The notes under the pieces: model-generated
Database searches by the model: none
Seen by the model: only the letters and a program-made list of their open reading frames with translations
Told to the model about the DNA's origin: nothing
Shown here: positions 47,417 to 58,437 of the stretch, piece by piece
Numbering within the stretch: position 1 is the stretch's first letter
How the letters are laid out: each line of letters begins with the position of its first letter
Translations under genes and position numbers: made by a program
Assembly: GCA_019915015.1 (NCBI GenBank)
Contig: JAHBBC010000029.1
Location: 248,001 to 312,000 of the forward strand
Reading direction: 5' to 3'
Length of the DNA: 64,000 bases
Source of the DNA: Auriscalpium vulgare
Taxonomy: Eukaryota; Basidiomycota; Agaricomycetes; Russulales; Auriscalpiaceae

Positions 47417-48199
47417 ATGTGGCCTTCTCTTCAACTTCTATCCATCCTCCTAGCAGTGCCGGTCGCTGTCTTCGCGTGCGAAGGCGAGTGCATCGTCGGG
47501 ATCACCCACGCCTTTGTAGGAAACTACAGCAGCCCAGTCCAAAGCGTTCTCCATATTATTGTGAGCAATACGAGCCCCAATACGATGGCACCTTCACCTA
47601 ACGTCCGCCAGGACAATCAAATCACCGAGAGGATCGTCCCCCACCACGGCGGGATGTCCTACCTCCAGCCCATCCTCGCCGCCTACACCAACTCGTCGTA
47701 CGACGGGATGGAAACCGCCATTTTCCCCTCGTACTTCCACGGCAAATGCCAGGTCAACGGCGTCGACCCCGAAGGCTGCCCGAACCCAGACTGCCCTGTC
47801 GTGTGCGGCACACCCGGGTCGCTCGTGCACTTCTACCCGACGCTCCGCTTCATCGCGTTCAATGAGACCCGCGAGGCGATGCGGCTTTACACAAGCAGCG
47901 ACTCCGAGGCGTATCGGCAGGTCGAGCACGACGTCGTGCGGGCGGCGGGCAAGCAGGCGAGGGGGGCGGTGCCGCGGTTCGCGCGGTACGGCGACGACGT
48001 CGCGGGTGCCATGGGTGGGAATATGCCGTATGTGAAGAAGAGGGAGGAGACCGCGAAGAAGGCCCTGAGGGAGATCTTAGACGAGATCCCGGACCTGCTG
48101 GCGAAGGCGTGCGGCGGGTCCGCGAAGGACAGTGCGGATGGTCTGCCAAGCTGCAGCTGGGACGCCGCCATGCAGGAGTATATTCTGTCGTTCCCTTGA
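47417..48199 (+). CDS. Small secreted protein of unknown function
   Basis: I do not recognise a named family. ATG at 47417 opens a clear signal peptide (MWPSLQLLSILLAVPVAVFA) with a likely cut before CEGECIVG. The mature part has N-glycosylation sequons (NYSS, NSSY) and paired cysteines (GKCQVNG, GCPNPDCPVVCG), then a charged helical C-terminus (EETAKKALREILDEIPDLLA) and SCSWDAAMQEYILSFP. A 51-nt intron candidate (47561-47611, GTGAGC..CGCCAG with a CTAAC branch) is in frame and stop-free. Removing it joins SVLHII to DNQITERIVP, which I think is the real protein of about 243 residues. A degenerate second copy lies just upstream. Confidence 0.8.
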   Translation: MWPSLQLLSILLAVPVAVFACEGECIVGITHAFVGNYSSPVQSVLHIIVSNTSPNTMAPSPNVRQDNQITERIVPHHGGMSYLQPILAAYTNSSYDGMETAIFPSYFHGKCQVNGVDPEGCPNPDCPVVCGTPGSLVHFYPTLRFIAFNETREAMRLYTSSDSEAYRQVEHDVVRAAGKQARGAVPRFARYGDDVAGAMGGNMPYVKKREETAKKALREILDEIPDLLAKACGGSAKDSADGLPSCSWDAAMQEYILSFP

Positions 48200-48425
48200 T
48201 CGTTCCCCATTCGCGCCTCGCATTGCACTTCTTGTCCATTCCTGTGTCGTCGCACATACTACTTACCTTCGTCGTACACATCGTTTTGTACACATTGCTA
48301 TCGGACATCCGCATTTTGTAAAAGCGGTAGCAGCCCGTGACATCGAATCGTGGGCACTGAGTCATACGGGAGTGCTTCCTGAGACCTGTAGTCGTAAAAG
48401 GACGTAGCATGCGCTATGTCGGGCT

Positions 48426-49525
48426 TCAGCTGACAAGGCCCTCAAGCACCTGCATGACTCTTTTTTGCTTCTATACCAATGCGTCAGAATGCGACCTCGG
48501 ATTGCAGAGAGCACACGCACCTCCAAGTCAACTTTGTTAGTCGTCTGGAACATAGTAGGCACTGCAAGCACTTCCAGCGCAGTCTGGTGTTTGGCGACCA
48601 GGCCGTCCCACGCAGGCAGGGCCCGCTGCAAGTCAAACTTGCGCACTTCATCCCGAAATGATGCCGAGAGCATCTGCGCGAAGGAGCGTGAGCGAGGGCG
48701 ACAGCGAGAGTAAGTGAATTTGAATGCACCTCAGCGTCGTGCTTCGACATGCCCACCCCGATCATACTTGCCCTGAGAAAAGCGTTGAATAAGGTAAGAT
48801 ATATGCGCGAGCCCTGTGAGTACTGACTTGGTCTGGGCGAATTTGACCTTCTCCTCGTGCTTCTTTCGAATGGCAGCACGCTCTTCCCACAGCTGGCTCT
48901 CCAGTGCCTCTTGCTCCCGCTTGATCTTGGGGAATTTGGGAAAATTGCGCATACGAAAGGGCGATAGGAACTAACCTTCCTGACAGCCTCGACGAAAGTA
49001 GAGTCTTCGGCCAGCTGCGCGAGGTGTGGCAGCGACTGCTGGAATGTCATCTCGCGTACGTCCTGCCTCCTATGTGGTGGGTGGGCTTCATGGTATTCGG
49101 GAGCAAGAAAAGGTTCAGCGGGGTGCTCTGGTGGTAGACGGTAGCTCGAAGAGGAGAGGGCGGAGGAGGAGGAGGAGGAGGAGGAGGAGGAGGTAGAAGC
49201 AGGTAGGGGCAGAGGCGGCTTTTCGGTCTCTGTCCACCGCGAACCAGAATTCCGAAGCTGCGACAGCAGCTCAGCGACAGAGGGCTTCGAAGTCGACGCT
49301 GTCGAAGACTTGGCATCCTGGGCCGGCGGTGGGATTTGGGAAGCGCTCCGCGGTGGGTGAGCCGCAGCTGGCTCTGTGGTCACCGCCTGCGACCACACCT
49401 GCGATGAGCGCAGCGACTCCAAAAGCGCCTTTACGCCGGCAGGATCCTGAGTTGGTTGAATGTCAGAGAAATGGACAACGTTTGCATCCGACTTGACGGC
49501 ATACATTGATATTTGTGAAGTCCAT
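48426..49525 (-). CDS. Hypothetical coiled-coil protein with polyserine tract
   Basis: Family not recognised. Best start is ATG at 49525: MDFTNIN, a 58-nt intron (GTATGC..CTCAG), then DPAGVKALLESLRSSQVW. The middle is disordered with AAAHPPRSASQIPPPAQ and a run of serines encoded by a GGA/TCC microsatellite, then EMTFQQSLPHLAQLAEDSTF. The later exons carry a coiled coil (REQEALESQLWEERAAIRKK, HEEKVKFAQTK) and MIGVGMSKHDAE, then LQRALPAWDGLVAKHQ. A small last exon ends KQKRVMQVLEGLVS at 48426. The regular exon structure argues for a genuine conserved gene, and it is divergent from KGD2. Confidence 0.75.
49162..49193. repeat. (GGA)n microsatellite coding for polyserine
   Basis: About ten GGA units on the plus strand, read as TCC serine codons on the minus strand within the coiled-coil protein gene. 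Its length is likely to vary between strains. Confidence 0.85.
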
Positions 49526-50012
49526 GCTGGCAGTCGCGACTTTGAGAGCGTCAAGTGGTCAGACTAGATGGTGGACGGTTCCGCCTTGTATGACAGTACT
49601 AGTGAATCACTTACGCGCGGCGTTACAGGCCTGTGGTGCAAAGTAGCATGCTCAAGGGCGAATACGAAGATGCTACTCTAGTGGTCTCCACGTGCACTAA
49701 CGCCGCGATGCGCGTCTAAGCTTGCTCGCCCGCCTTCCGAGGCCAGCGGGAACGTCTGCGGCAATTGTATGTGCGTCACCGCCTCCTGCAGCGCAGCGAG
49801 AGCCGACTACGCCGTCGTCGTGAGCGTCGTGGACGTCGTGTGCAGGCGGAAGGCGACGTAAAGCGCGAGGTGGTATTGGGCAGCCGGCAACGGGGCCGAC
49901 CGGACCAGATATGGCCCTCGGACTCCGGGAGCTACATCATTGACTTCAACACCACCACAACGCGCAGCTCCCTCGCCGTTCTCTTCCATCCAACCTCTCT
50001 TCCGTCTCTAAC
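49526..50012. promoter_or_regulatory. Divergent promoter region upstream of KGD2
   Basis: 487 bp between two divergent start codons. The half nearest KGD2 is pyrimidine-rich (CTCTTCCATCC.. up to the ATG), typical of fungal 5' UTRs. No RNA gene or extra ORF is supported. Confidence 0.45.
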
Positions 50013-52030
50013 ATGCTATCAAAACGCGTCGTTGCCATCGCGCGCGGCCGGGGTATGCTTGCACGCAGCGGCGCCGTCGTCGCCATGTCGCGCGGCTGGT
50101 GCGTCACGTCATAGCCCATTCCACCCTTTCACTGAACTTGCTATGCAGGAACGTCGCGAGCGCGTATACACGGCGCGCGCAGTTCCACTCTACGAACTTG
50201 CTGAAGGGTGCGTGGGCTAACTGTGCGGGCGGGTGCCGGGGTATGCTGACACGCAAGCAGCGGAGACGGTGAAGGTCCCTGACATGGCCGAGTCGATCAC
50301 GGAGGGCACGCTCAAGACCTGGGTGAAGAAGGTCGGCGACACCGTCGAGGCGGACGAGGAAATTGCCACTATCGAGACGGACAAGGTGCGCGGCGCGGGG
50401 CCGACATGTCCGACGCACTTGACGCTGAACGGCTGAATGTGATTTGGCAGATCGATGTGTCCGTGAACGCGCCCGCCGCCGGCAAGATCACGGAGCTGCT
50501 TGCGAACGAGGAGGACACGGTCACCGTTGGCCAGGAGCTCTTCCGCTACGAGCCCGGCGCCTCTGGCGAAGGCGCGCCCTGCCCACCCCTCTACCCCGTG
50601 CCTCCCCGCTGACTTTCGGGCGTGTGTAGCTTCTCCGCCACCGACTGAGTCCTCCGAGTCGCCTAAGGACCTGCCGGAGGAGGGCAAGAAAGACAAGGCT
50701 GAGCCCGGGGACCAGCAGGTCGAGAAGGAACTCCCGCCACCGCCCGCGCCGAAGGGCGGCCCTGAACCCACCGCAGCAGCGCCGAGCGACCAGAAGGGCA
50801 GCAAGAAAGAGTTGAAGGAGTCGAAACCCGCGAAGGAGTCAAAGCCCGCGAAGGAGGCGAAGCCGGCCCCCGCCCCGGGCAGCCGCGGCGAGACGCGGGT
50901 ACGTGCTCCTCCGCGACTCATGGTGTGGACACATCTGCTGCGGTGAGGCTGACGCGTGCGCGCAGGTCAAGATGAACCGCATGCGGCTGCGCATCGCGGA
51001 GCGGCTGAAGGAGTCGCAGAACGCGGCGGCGTTCCTGACGACGTTCAACGAGATTGACATGTCCTCGCTCATGGACATGCGCAAGAAGTACAAGGACCAG
51101 GTGCTGAAGGACCACGAGGTGAAGCTCGGCTTCATGAGCGCGTTTGCGCGCGCGTCTGTGCTCGCGCTGCAGGAGATCCCCGCCGCGAATGCGTCTATCG
51201 AGGTGCGTCGTCTGCGGCTCAACTGCGGTATCGGAGCGCATGCTGAGGGCGCGTGTGTGCACAGGGCGAGGAGATCGTGTATCGCGATTACGTCGATCTC
51301 AGTGTAGCGGTCGCGACGCCTAAAGGCCTTGTGACGCCCGTCCTCCGGAATGCGGAGACCCTGTCTTTTGTCGAGTTTGAGCGCGAGCTCTCTAATATCG
51401 GCAAGAAGGTGCGTGGCATTCGCGCTGTTCTCTGAAGGCGATCGAGTGCTAAGGGGTTTTCGATAGGCGAGGGATAACAAGCTGACGCTGGAAGATATGG
51501 CCGGCGGCACGTTCACGATGTGCGTAGCCTCCTTTGCCCCCTGCTCCTTTCGCGGGCTAATGCTAACGAACGCCGATAGCTCGAACGGAGGTGTCTTCGG
51601 CTCCCTGTACGGCACGCCTATCATCAACCTCCCGCAGGTTGCAGTGCTCGGTGCGTGTCCTCCTGACTTCTGGTTTCCTCGTGCCATGGGGATGCATCGT
51701 TGCTCGGGTCTTCACGCCGGCTTTACCACTTGACTGACTGTCGTGCAGGCATGCACTCGATCAAAGATCGGCCGGTCGTCGTCGACGGGCAGATTGTGAT
51801 TCGTCCCATCATGGTTGTTGCGCTGACATACGATCACCGAATGCTGGACGGACGGGAGGCGGTCACATTCCTCGGTGCGTATCCCTCGCGACGTCGCACG
51901 CGGCACAGCTTTGCTGATTGGGCTCGTGTGCGTGTGGGGTGTGTGTTGCTCGCTTGCTGGGATGTCGCTTGTGTATGTAGTGAAGGTGAAGGAGTACATC
52001 GAGGACCCGCGGAAGATGCTGCTCGCGTGA
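50013..52030 (+). CDS. KGD2: Dihydrolipoyl succinyltransferase, E2 of mitochondrial 2-oxoglutarate dehydrogenase
   Basis: Transfers the succinyl group from lipoate to CoA in the TCA cycle. It starts at 50013 with a basic, Ser-rich mitochondrial presequence ([20 protein letters not shown]). The lipoyl domain follows: [18 protein letters not shown] and [19 protein letters not shown], where K in E-T-D-K-I is the lipoylated lysine. Next comes an Ala/Pro/Lys/Glu-rich linker ([20 protein letters not shown]), then the catalytic domain: [35 protein letters not shown] and [20 protein letters not shown]. The active site is [12 protein letters not shown], with catalytic His and Asp. No peripheral subunit-binding domain is visible between the lipoyl and catalytic domains, as in other DLST proteins. 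Ends RKMLLA at 52030. About eight short introns. Confidence 0.96.
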
Positions 52031-53101
52031 GCGAGAGCGCAGGGCAAGCGTGGGCGCGGGAGGGCAGGCGCCAAGTGCGGCATGGACGAGATGGTATTGT
52101 TCTAATTACATTTCATGCTACGTTAGTGTGTGGCCCAAATCCTGACTGCGTTCGCTGTCGCTGCGGGCTCGTGTGAGGATTCTGAAGGAAGGCAACGGGT
52201 CCGGAGTGTCTTGTCTCGCAAAGGAAGCGACTTGGTCGTTAGTTGGGACGGACTTAGCACAATGGGATGTATGGCAGAAGAATGGAATGGGGTGTGTGCA
52301 TTGTATGATTTCCCGACAATGGACGGGCGGACGAAATGCCGAAGCGGCGGGGGAAGAACAATGGGAGGGTGTGCAGATGGTGTGGCCGGGTCGAACATCG
52401 ACGAGGGACGGCGGTGCATGCCTTTACCTTCTTGACTGCAACCATCTCTGATGCTGGGACTGGGACTGGGACGCTCTCGAGCTCGTCGTCATTGCTCTTC
52501 TGCGGGGTCTGCTGGCGGTCCAGGCGGCGTCCCGAAATAGAAATATTCGGGACGGTGGTCGGCCGAGGCGCCGAGCGGGTGGCATAACGATAGATGTGGT
52601 GCCATCCTGCGCTGCCTCTGCGCTGTACAGCCTGGCGACGGTGGGCCGCGCAACCCAAGCACAGCTCGTGTGTGTACGTACGGTGGGTGGAGAGCGTGCG
52701 GAGCGAGAGGGGCGCAGACAATTGAAGGCGAGATAAGAGGTGCCGAGAGCGGCTAGGACGGAGGATCTGATGGACTGGTCCGCGGGGCGAGGCGTGGACC
52801 CACCGACCCGGCTGCGGAGGCTGTATCCGGCGGCGCAAGGGGGAGGGACGCCCGGAAAGGCAGCCTGGGAGCGGCAGCCGATCATCGGAGTCCCAATCGC
52901 GCCACCGCAGGACGACGCAGGGGCGCCGGCTCGCCCGACTCCCTCATAACCATTGCCCCGCTGACCACACGTATTTTCCATCCCCCGTCGCTTCGTCCAC
53001 ACCGTTCCCCTCGACGTCCCCAACGTCTCCCTCGTCGCCACACACCTCTCCCCACCGTTTCTCAGCCATACCGTCCACGTATACGCACCCCCTTCGACGC
53101 C
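52031..53101. other. Intergenic region with probable long 5' leader
   Basis: About 1.07 kb between KGD2 and the next gene. The last 150 bp are pyrimidine-rich (CCCCTCGACGTCC...), like a 5' UTR. The open frames on the minus strand are Arg/Ser/Pro-rich GC artefacts. Nothing else can be supported. Confidence 0.4.
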
Positions 53102-54498
53102 ATGATCATGGTCCAGAAACCCGTCCACCTCCTGTCGTCCCCAATGTCCCACCGTCGGCATCCCTCCGCTCCTCCGGCCGTCCTCGTGCAGTCCACCCGC
53201 ACACCTGGCCTCCTCTCCCTCTCCAAGCCCGCTCACCCAACGCCTGTCCGTCAACAGCAGCACCAACAGCAACAGCGCATCCCGCGCTCGGCGAAGGGGA
53301 AGGCCGGCAACGGCCGCTCGCCCCAACTTACGCAGGCGCAAGCGCAGCCCATCGAGGACGCCAAGAAGCCGGCTGCCCGTAAGGACGACGTTGCCGCAAA
53401 GTCGTTGGCCCCGACCACTACGTCGAGCCCAGCGCCTGACAAGTCCGCTCGCGGCCGGCAGAGCGCTAAGCCACCGAAGGAGAAGCCAGCCCCTAGGTAC
53501 TATCTCCCCCTTCCCCGCGATGCGTTGCCAGTTGTTCTCATCCATTCTCCCTCCGTGATCACAGGAGCACTTCTCAGTCCGCCGGTCGCAAGAACAACAA
53601 CAATAAGAAGCGCTCTTCTCTCCAACCCCAACCAACCAACTTACCCTCGCAGGCGGAGGTCTCACCAGCTTCTAAACGCATCACACCCATTCGTTCGCAA
53701 TCTCTCCACATCCGCGATTCCCTTTCATCCGACCCCTTCATCGTCAACACCCACTCGGACAGTGACTCGGATGCTGCACCGCCAACCCCGTCGAAGCCCG
53801 CGCCTGTGCGCCCTTCCCCCAAGCTCACCTCGCGCCCCACGGGCAAGCTTGCTCGTCGTCGTCAGAACGCTCCAGACGCTCCCAGCACCCCGACCCCAGC
53901 GAGGGCCGTCCCCGTATCTCGCGCCCAAGCCAAGTCGGGCCGGGACAGCGCCCACCCGTCGTTGAACCTTTCGCGCAGCGTTCCCACCGTCTCGTCCATG
54001 ACCACGCGTGTTCAGGCTTCGCGCCCCGCCTTCCCGGTTTGTGACGACCTGACCGATGCCGAGGATGACCTTTTTGCGCCGTCAACGCCCATGCGGGCCA
54101 AGGTCGACCCTGCCACCACGTGGCAACAGTCGCTCGCCTTTGACGACGGCCCCCGCACAGCCCCCCTCTCCTCAGCCTTCGGCGGATTCCCCTTCTACCC
54201 GAAGACGTCGACTCCGACTCCCGACCGCAAGCGTCGTCACTTCCGATCTCCTAGCGAGGGCGTCTTCAACATGATGATGGATGACGACAATTCCTTTTCG
54301 TCGTCGTCGTCGTCGTCTGATGCCTCAGAGGAGTTGAAGGCGATGGTTGGCCTGTTGCCCCGGCGCATTCCTTCGGCAACGTCCACCCCGGGCCTGAGCA
54401 GCTCTGCGAAGAAGCAGCGTCCCGTTTTCTTCGCGAGCTCCAAGTTCCAAAACTCCCCGAGCCCTGATGAACTGCCTGCGCCAGCCTTCGGGTTCTAA
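53102..54498 (+). CDS. Disordered protein with C-terminal PNRC/Edc1-like motif, candidate mRNA decapping activator
   Basis: Exons 53102-53496 and 53565-54498 give 442 residues, almost entirely disordered: Gln-, Lys/Pro- and Ser/Thr-rich, with VNTHSDSDSDAAPPTP, an acidic DDLTDAEDDLFAPSTP and a polyserine run encoded by TCG repeats. The only conserved-looking element is the extreme C-terminus, FFASSKFQNSPSPDELPAPAF. It fits the PNRC/Edc1 short motif (aromatic-Ala-x-x-x-Phe...SerPro-x-Pro-x-x-Leu-Pro-x-Pro) that activates Dcp1-Dcp2 in other fungi and animals. By that resemblance the protein could promote mRNA decapping in the cytoplasm or P-bodies; this is inference from a short motif. The leading ATG could be preceded by another exon. 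Confidence 0.65.
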
Positions 54499-56499
54499 GC
54501 GACACCTCTGCAAGTCATCTCAGTGTTTTGGTGAGTCATACTGGTTGCCGGAACTTATCCTGTCCTGACCCGTTGCCCATAGCGTAGATCTAACCGGACG
54601 GTCTTTCACTTGCTCCCCGAAGACCGCAGCTTCAAAATTGTCCAGCCTGGCCTGGCGTCGTTGCGTAATGCATCCTTCACTGCACATATCGACAGTCGGC
54701 GTTGACGCACCGACCTTCGCTTCCGCGATATCATTATTCATTCGACGTTTTGCCATTGCTTTCGCTATCTGGTTCACATTGTACACACCCGAGCTCTTGA
54801 GCCTGGCCGACTAGATCTCCTCGCACTCTTCCACTCCCACGGTCATTCCAACGTCACGGTTCCACGCTCAGGACACCCTCTCACTTCTCACCGGGATCGG
54901 TGCCCATATTAGTCCAAAGGCAGCCGACAGGCTTTCGCGCAATCTTTTGGGATTGCGCGAGCGCGTCCCATCCTCTCCTTTTTGACCTCATTATCAATCC
55001 ACCGTCCTCAATGTTTCAAGTATCACGGCACATCGCATGCTCTCGCATCTCGTTCGGCACTCCACTTCGGCCTTCACGACAATATAGAGTGAAGGGCCGG
55101 TTGTAACACTACGCCGTCTTAGCAAGAACAAACTCAAAGCTCAAAACTCAATTATCTCCGTCGTCGCATCCTATACAATACATTGCCCACGCCTGGGCGT
55201 CCGCCGTTCCGGCCTGCTTATTTATATATCGCCTTCGTCATCGCTGCCTGCCTGCTGTCACCACCCCGACGGCCCCCGCAGGATGTCGCAGGTAATTATT
55301 TCAATATGTTTGGCTTGGCGTCGCTGTGTGTTTTGGTTCTTGGGACTTGTCCGTACCATATTATCCCACCCGTGTCACTTATTCCCTGTGCACGGTAACT
55401 ATTTGCCTCCATCCTTGCAGCCTTATTATTCTTCCACGCTCCTGGATGCTTCCAGTGTATCAAGTACGATATCCTTTCCCACCTCATCTCTCTTCAACGA
55501 TATCCTGTGGTCGCATTCGCATACACTCCCCATTTCCCCCGGCAAAGCCATTCCGCATTCATTTTACGAAGTTATTACATTTCTTTCTTGTATGCCTAGT
55601 GGTTATTTTACGAGGGGCTTGAGGAGGCCACGGGGTGTCGTTGGGCCTTGCTCGGTATTCAGTTTCTTTTCGCTCTCGTTACAACGCGGGTGTACTTATT
55701 ACCCGGTGTACGATGCTGGTTATTGCTGTGCGTACCGTCTCCCGTCTTGTAGCATGCACTCGCTGATCGTTTTGTTTTCGCACACAGTATTCTTGTGTCT
55801 CTTATCGCGTCCACGCATACCCCTACTCCTCTCCCTGCGCGTCACTCAAACCGCGCGGCGTCAACCTCGCTACGGCCGCCTCCTCGCTACGGCCGCCTCT
55901 CCGCATCCACTATCCCTTGGGCTCCGTCTTCCCTCTGTCCATATGTATCGTCTCGCCCAGCCAACCACACTCGTTCCTTCCCGTGTCCCCTAGACGCCGA
56001 CATCGTACCACCCTCCCCACATCTCCCTGGCTTCCTTTCCACACCCCAAACCCCACCCGCTCTCTCCACCTTTATCCACATTTTACTCGGTTCCATTGTA
56101 TCTGGTGTAGGTTTGGTGCGAGGTGGGGGTGGGTGTTCTCCAGAAGTTGGGCGCTGGTGCCGTGGGGCGGATGGCGCGCCTGCTGTTGGACAAAAGAAGA
56201 ATTGTGTCCGTTGTGTAGTATTTCTGCAGTGTCTTTTGCGCTTGAAATCAAATTATGCGTTGGTACTATCTCGTGGGTTATGAAAGAGCGGAGACTGTGG
56301 GACCTTGATCGCGCCGGCGCCGTGAGAGTTCACGTCCTCATAGCCCATGACGATGTCATCAGCTGAAGATATATATAGAAGGGATACCTCCCAGTGTGTC
56401 AACTAAGACGTCGAGCAGTGCGCCCCAGAGACTCAGCTTGCAGACGCGGGCTGTTGGGCTGTCGGTCGGCGGACACCTACTTCGACGGCGACTGCGTAC
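54499..56499. other. Two-kilobase region without supported genes
   Basis: Probably the 3' UTR of the PNRC-motif gene plus spacer. Sequence is T/C-rich, as in fungal UTRs. The open frame 55283-55993 is low-complexity and Ser/Leu/Arg-rich with no domain. A short tandem duplication CTACGGCCGCCTC occurs at 55871-55905. AGATATATATAGAAGG near 56368 resembles a TATA box, but no gene start follows before the LINE insertion. Confidence 0.45.
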
Positions 56500-56514
56500 A
56501 TCCTCTTGCCCTAG
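56500..56514. repeat. Left target-site duplication of LINE insertion
   Basis: ATCCTCTTGCCCTAG, identical to 58046-58060 after the poly(A) tail. It marks the 5' junction of the insertion. Confidence 0.92.
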
Positions 56515-57464
56515 AGTACATCCGAGTTTATTCGGACGGCTCCGCCTGTAATGGTAAAGTTGGCGCAGCGGCGGTGCTCCTCCGTGATGGACGCCGTCCG
56601 CGTGTACTGCACTATCATCTGGGCACAATTGCAGATCACACGGTATACGAGGCCGAATATGTCGGCCTTCTCCTCGCCGCCGAGCTCCTACGCACGGAAG
56701 ACGACGCAAACCGCTCGACCGCCATCAGCGTAGACAACCAAGCCACGCTGCGCGCGCTGCGCATGCGCACATCCCAGCCTGGACAATATCTCGCCACCGC
56801 ATTCACGGTCGCTGCCGCCTCGCTCCAGAAATTGCGTCGCCGCGGCTACGCACTCACTTTACGCTGGGTCCCCGGCCATGAGGACCTCGAAGGTAACGAG
56901 CTCGCCGACGTCGAGGCCAAGGCAGCGGCTGCAGGAACCACGAGTCGGCGTCGTTTATTACCCGCCATTCTGCAAGTCGGGCTCCCGCGCAGCGCATCCG
57001 CCATCCGACAGGAGCACCACGCGGTGCTCAATCAACGCTGGGCGGCCTACTGGAAGGCCTCGCCACGCTACGCCCGATACTCGCGCATCGACCCCACCAT
57101 GCCTTCGAACCGGTTCCTCAAGCTCATAAGTAACCCCAGACTCACGCGTGCTCACAGCAGCATCCTCTTTCAGCTGCGCACCGGCCATGCCCCTCTCAAC
57201 AAGTATCTCCACCGCATCGGCAAGGTCCACTCTCCCCGCTGTCCGTCGTGTCGTCACGCCTCCGAGGATGTCCGCCACTACCTTCTCGAGTGTCGAGCTC
57301 ATAGGCACGAGCGCTGGATAATGCAACACCAATGGCGTCGCCAGGCGCAGGATCTCCCCTTCCTCCTCTCCTCGCCCAAGGCACTCGTCGCTGTGCTACG
57401 ATATGTGCAAGCTACCGGTCGCTTCAAGAAGTACGGTGAGCTGGATCTTCGCCCCGATGATTGA
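56515..57464 (+). pseudogene. LINE ORF2 remnant: RNase H and CCHC domain
   Basis: The frame begins EYIRVYSDGSACNGKVGAAA. RNase HI acidic residues are present: D in VYSDGSA, E in YEAEYVGLLLA, D in ISVDNQATLR and the last D in GHEDLEGNELADVEAK. A LINE-type C-terminal CCHC follows, CPSCRHASEDVRHYLLEC. No ATG precedes it inside the element; the upstream open codons come from the host target site. The fragment is intact but 5'-truncated, so it is not a functional retrotransposon gene. Confidence 0.9.
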
Positions 57465-58045
57465 GTCTCTCGCTCGGGTGTTTCTTTTCTTTCAGTACCT
57501 CTCGTATGTCCGCCGGCACTCCCGCAAGTACAAGACGTGTTGCCTGGACGCTGCACCCGATCACGCTGCCTCGGCGTCATCAAGATACGCACGCGCGCGT
57601 CCTAGCATGTTCGTAGGCCGGGTAGGGAAGGAATTGCGCGAGATCGGAGGCTTTTTCCCCACCGGGGTTTTTTACTGCCCTGATTGACGACCGCCGGGCT
57701 CTCAGGATGCAGAGATGGGAAGGGATAGTCGGATGTAGAGGTTTCTGGTACTGTACAATCTCCCCCGTTGTCCCCCTCCCCACCCGCTCCACTCCGTCGC
57801 CTCCGCTCGCCATTCCCTCCATCACACCGCCCTCACGCCTCCCACACACCACGTCAACCCCTCCATGCTTCGTACATCCGGTGTTTGTTCTCCCTTCCCC
57901 ACGAGTCACAGCGCCTTCATCCCAGACTCGTCTCATCCCGGGCGGGCGCGGGGTGGAGGGCTCACGTACAGTAATGTCTCGTATGGTGCCGTGTGCGCCG
58001 AGTGGACAATAAACATGATTCTAAAATAAAAAAAAAAAAAAAAAA
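56515..58045 (+). mobile_element. 5'-truncated LINE (Tad1/I-like non-LTR retrotransposon)
   Basis: A 1.53-kb insertion bounded by perfect 15-bp target-site duplications and ending in a poly(A) run of about 20 nt (58026-58046), preceded by AATAAA at 58005-58010. It retains the RNase H domain and C-terminal zinc knuckle of ORF2 plus about 550 bp of 3' UTR. Endonuclease and reverse transcriptase are missing. Truncation at the start of the RNase H domain with intact duplications is the classic product of incomplete target-primed reverse transcription. The unmutated duplications suggest a recent event. Confidence 0.93.
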
Positions 58046-58060
58046 ATCCTCTTGCCCTAG
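58046..58060. repeat. Right target-site duplication of LINE insertion
   Basis: Second copy of ATCCTCTTGCCCTAG directly after the poly(A) tail. Confidence 0.92.
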
Positions 58061-58437
58061 CCAAGTGGCGCGCAGCATTCGCTGGCCAACCGGATCATTA
58101 AACGCAGTGTGAGTGCGTGCTTCTCTACCTGTACAGACATTCGAGGGCTGAGCGTGGATGCCGCTGAGGGCCAGTCAGTTATGTGCAGGCAGCGTGGCAA
58201 TTGAAGTTTTCTTTAATAGCGGCGAAGCCGCAAATTGTTGTTAGCTCATGGCAGCTATTCAAACAATATAGCCGCATCCTCGCAGTGAGCCATATTGCTC
58301 CAGAAATGATGCAAAACCCTTGTTGGAGGCACAAAAGAATGATGCTTGAACATACATCCATAATGGAGCATGAGGTGACATGAGGATAGGTACAGACGAC
58401 ACGACGACGCATAACACCAGAATACAATCACCGGTAG
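58061..58437. other. Intergenic region downstream of RPL15
   Basis: About 380 bp with no ORF or RNA gene that I can support. Should include the RPL15 3' UTR. Confidence 0.4.

Noticed and set aside
52424..53665. 413-codon minus-strand frame
   Set aside because: It overlaps the 5' leader and first exon of the PNRC-motif gene on the other strand; Arg/Gly/Ser-rich with no recognisable content.
55283..55993. 236-codon plus-strand frame
   Set aside because: Low-complexity Ser/Leu/Arg sequence in T/C-rich DNA that looks like UTR; no intron signals or domains.
56394..56514. Treating the upstream open codons as the natural N-terminus of the LINE protein
   Set aside because: The target-site duplication shows that these codons belong to the host flank; they contain no ATG start and join the element by chance.
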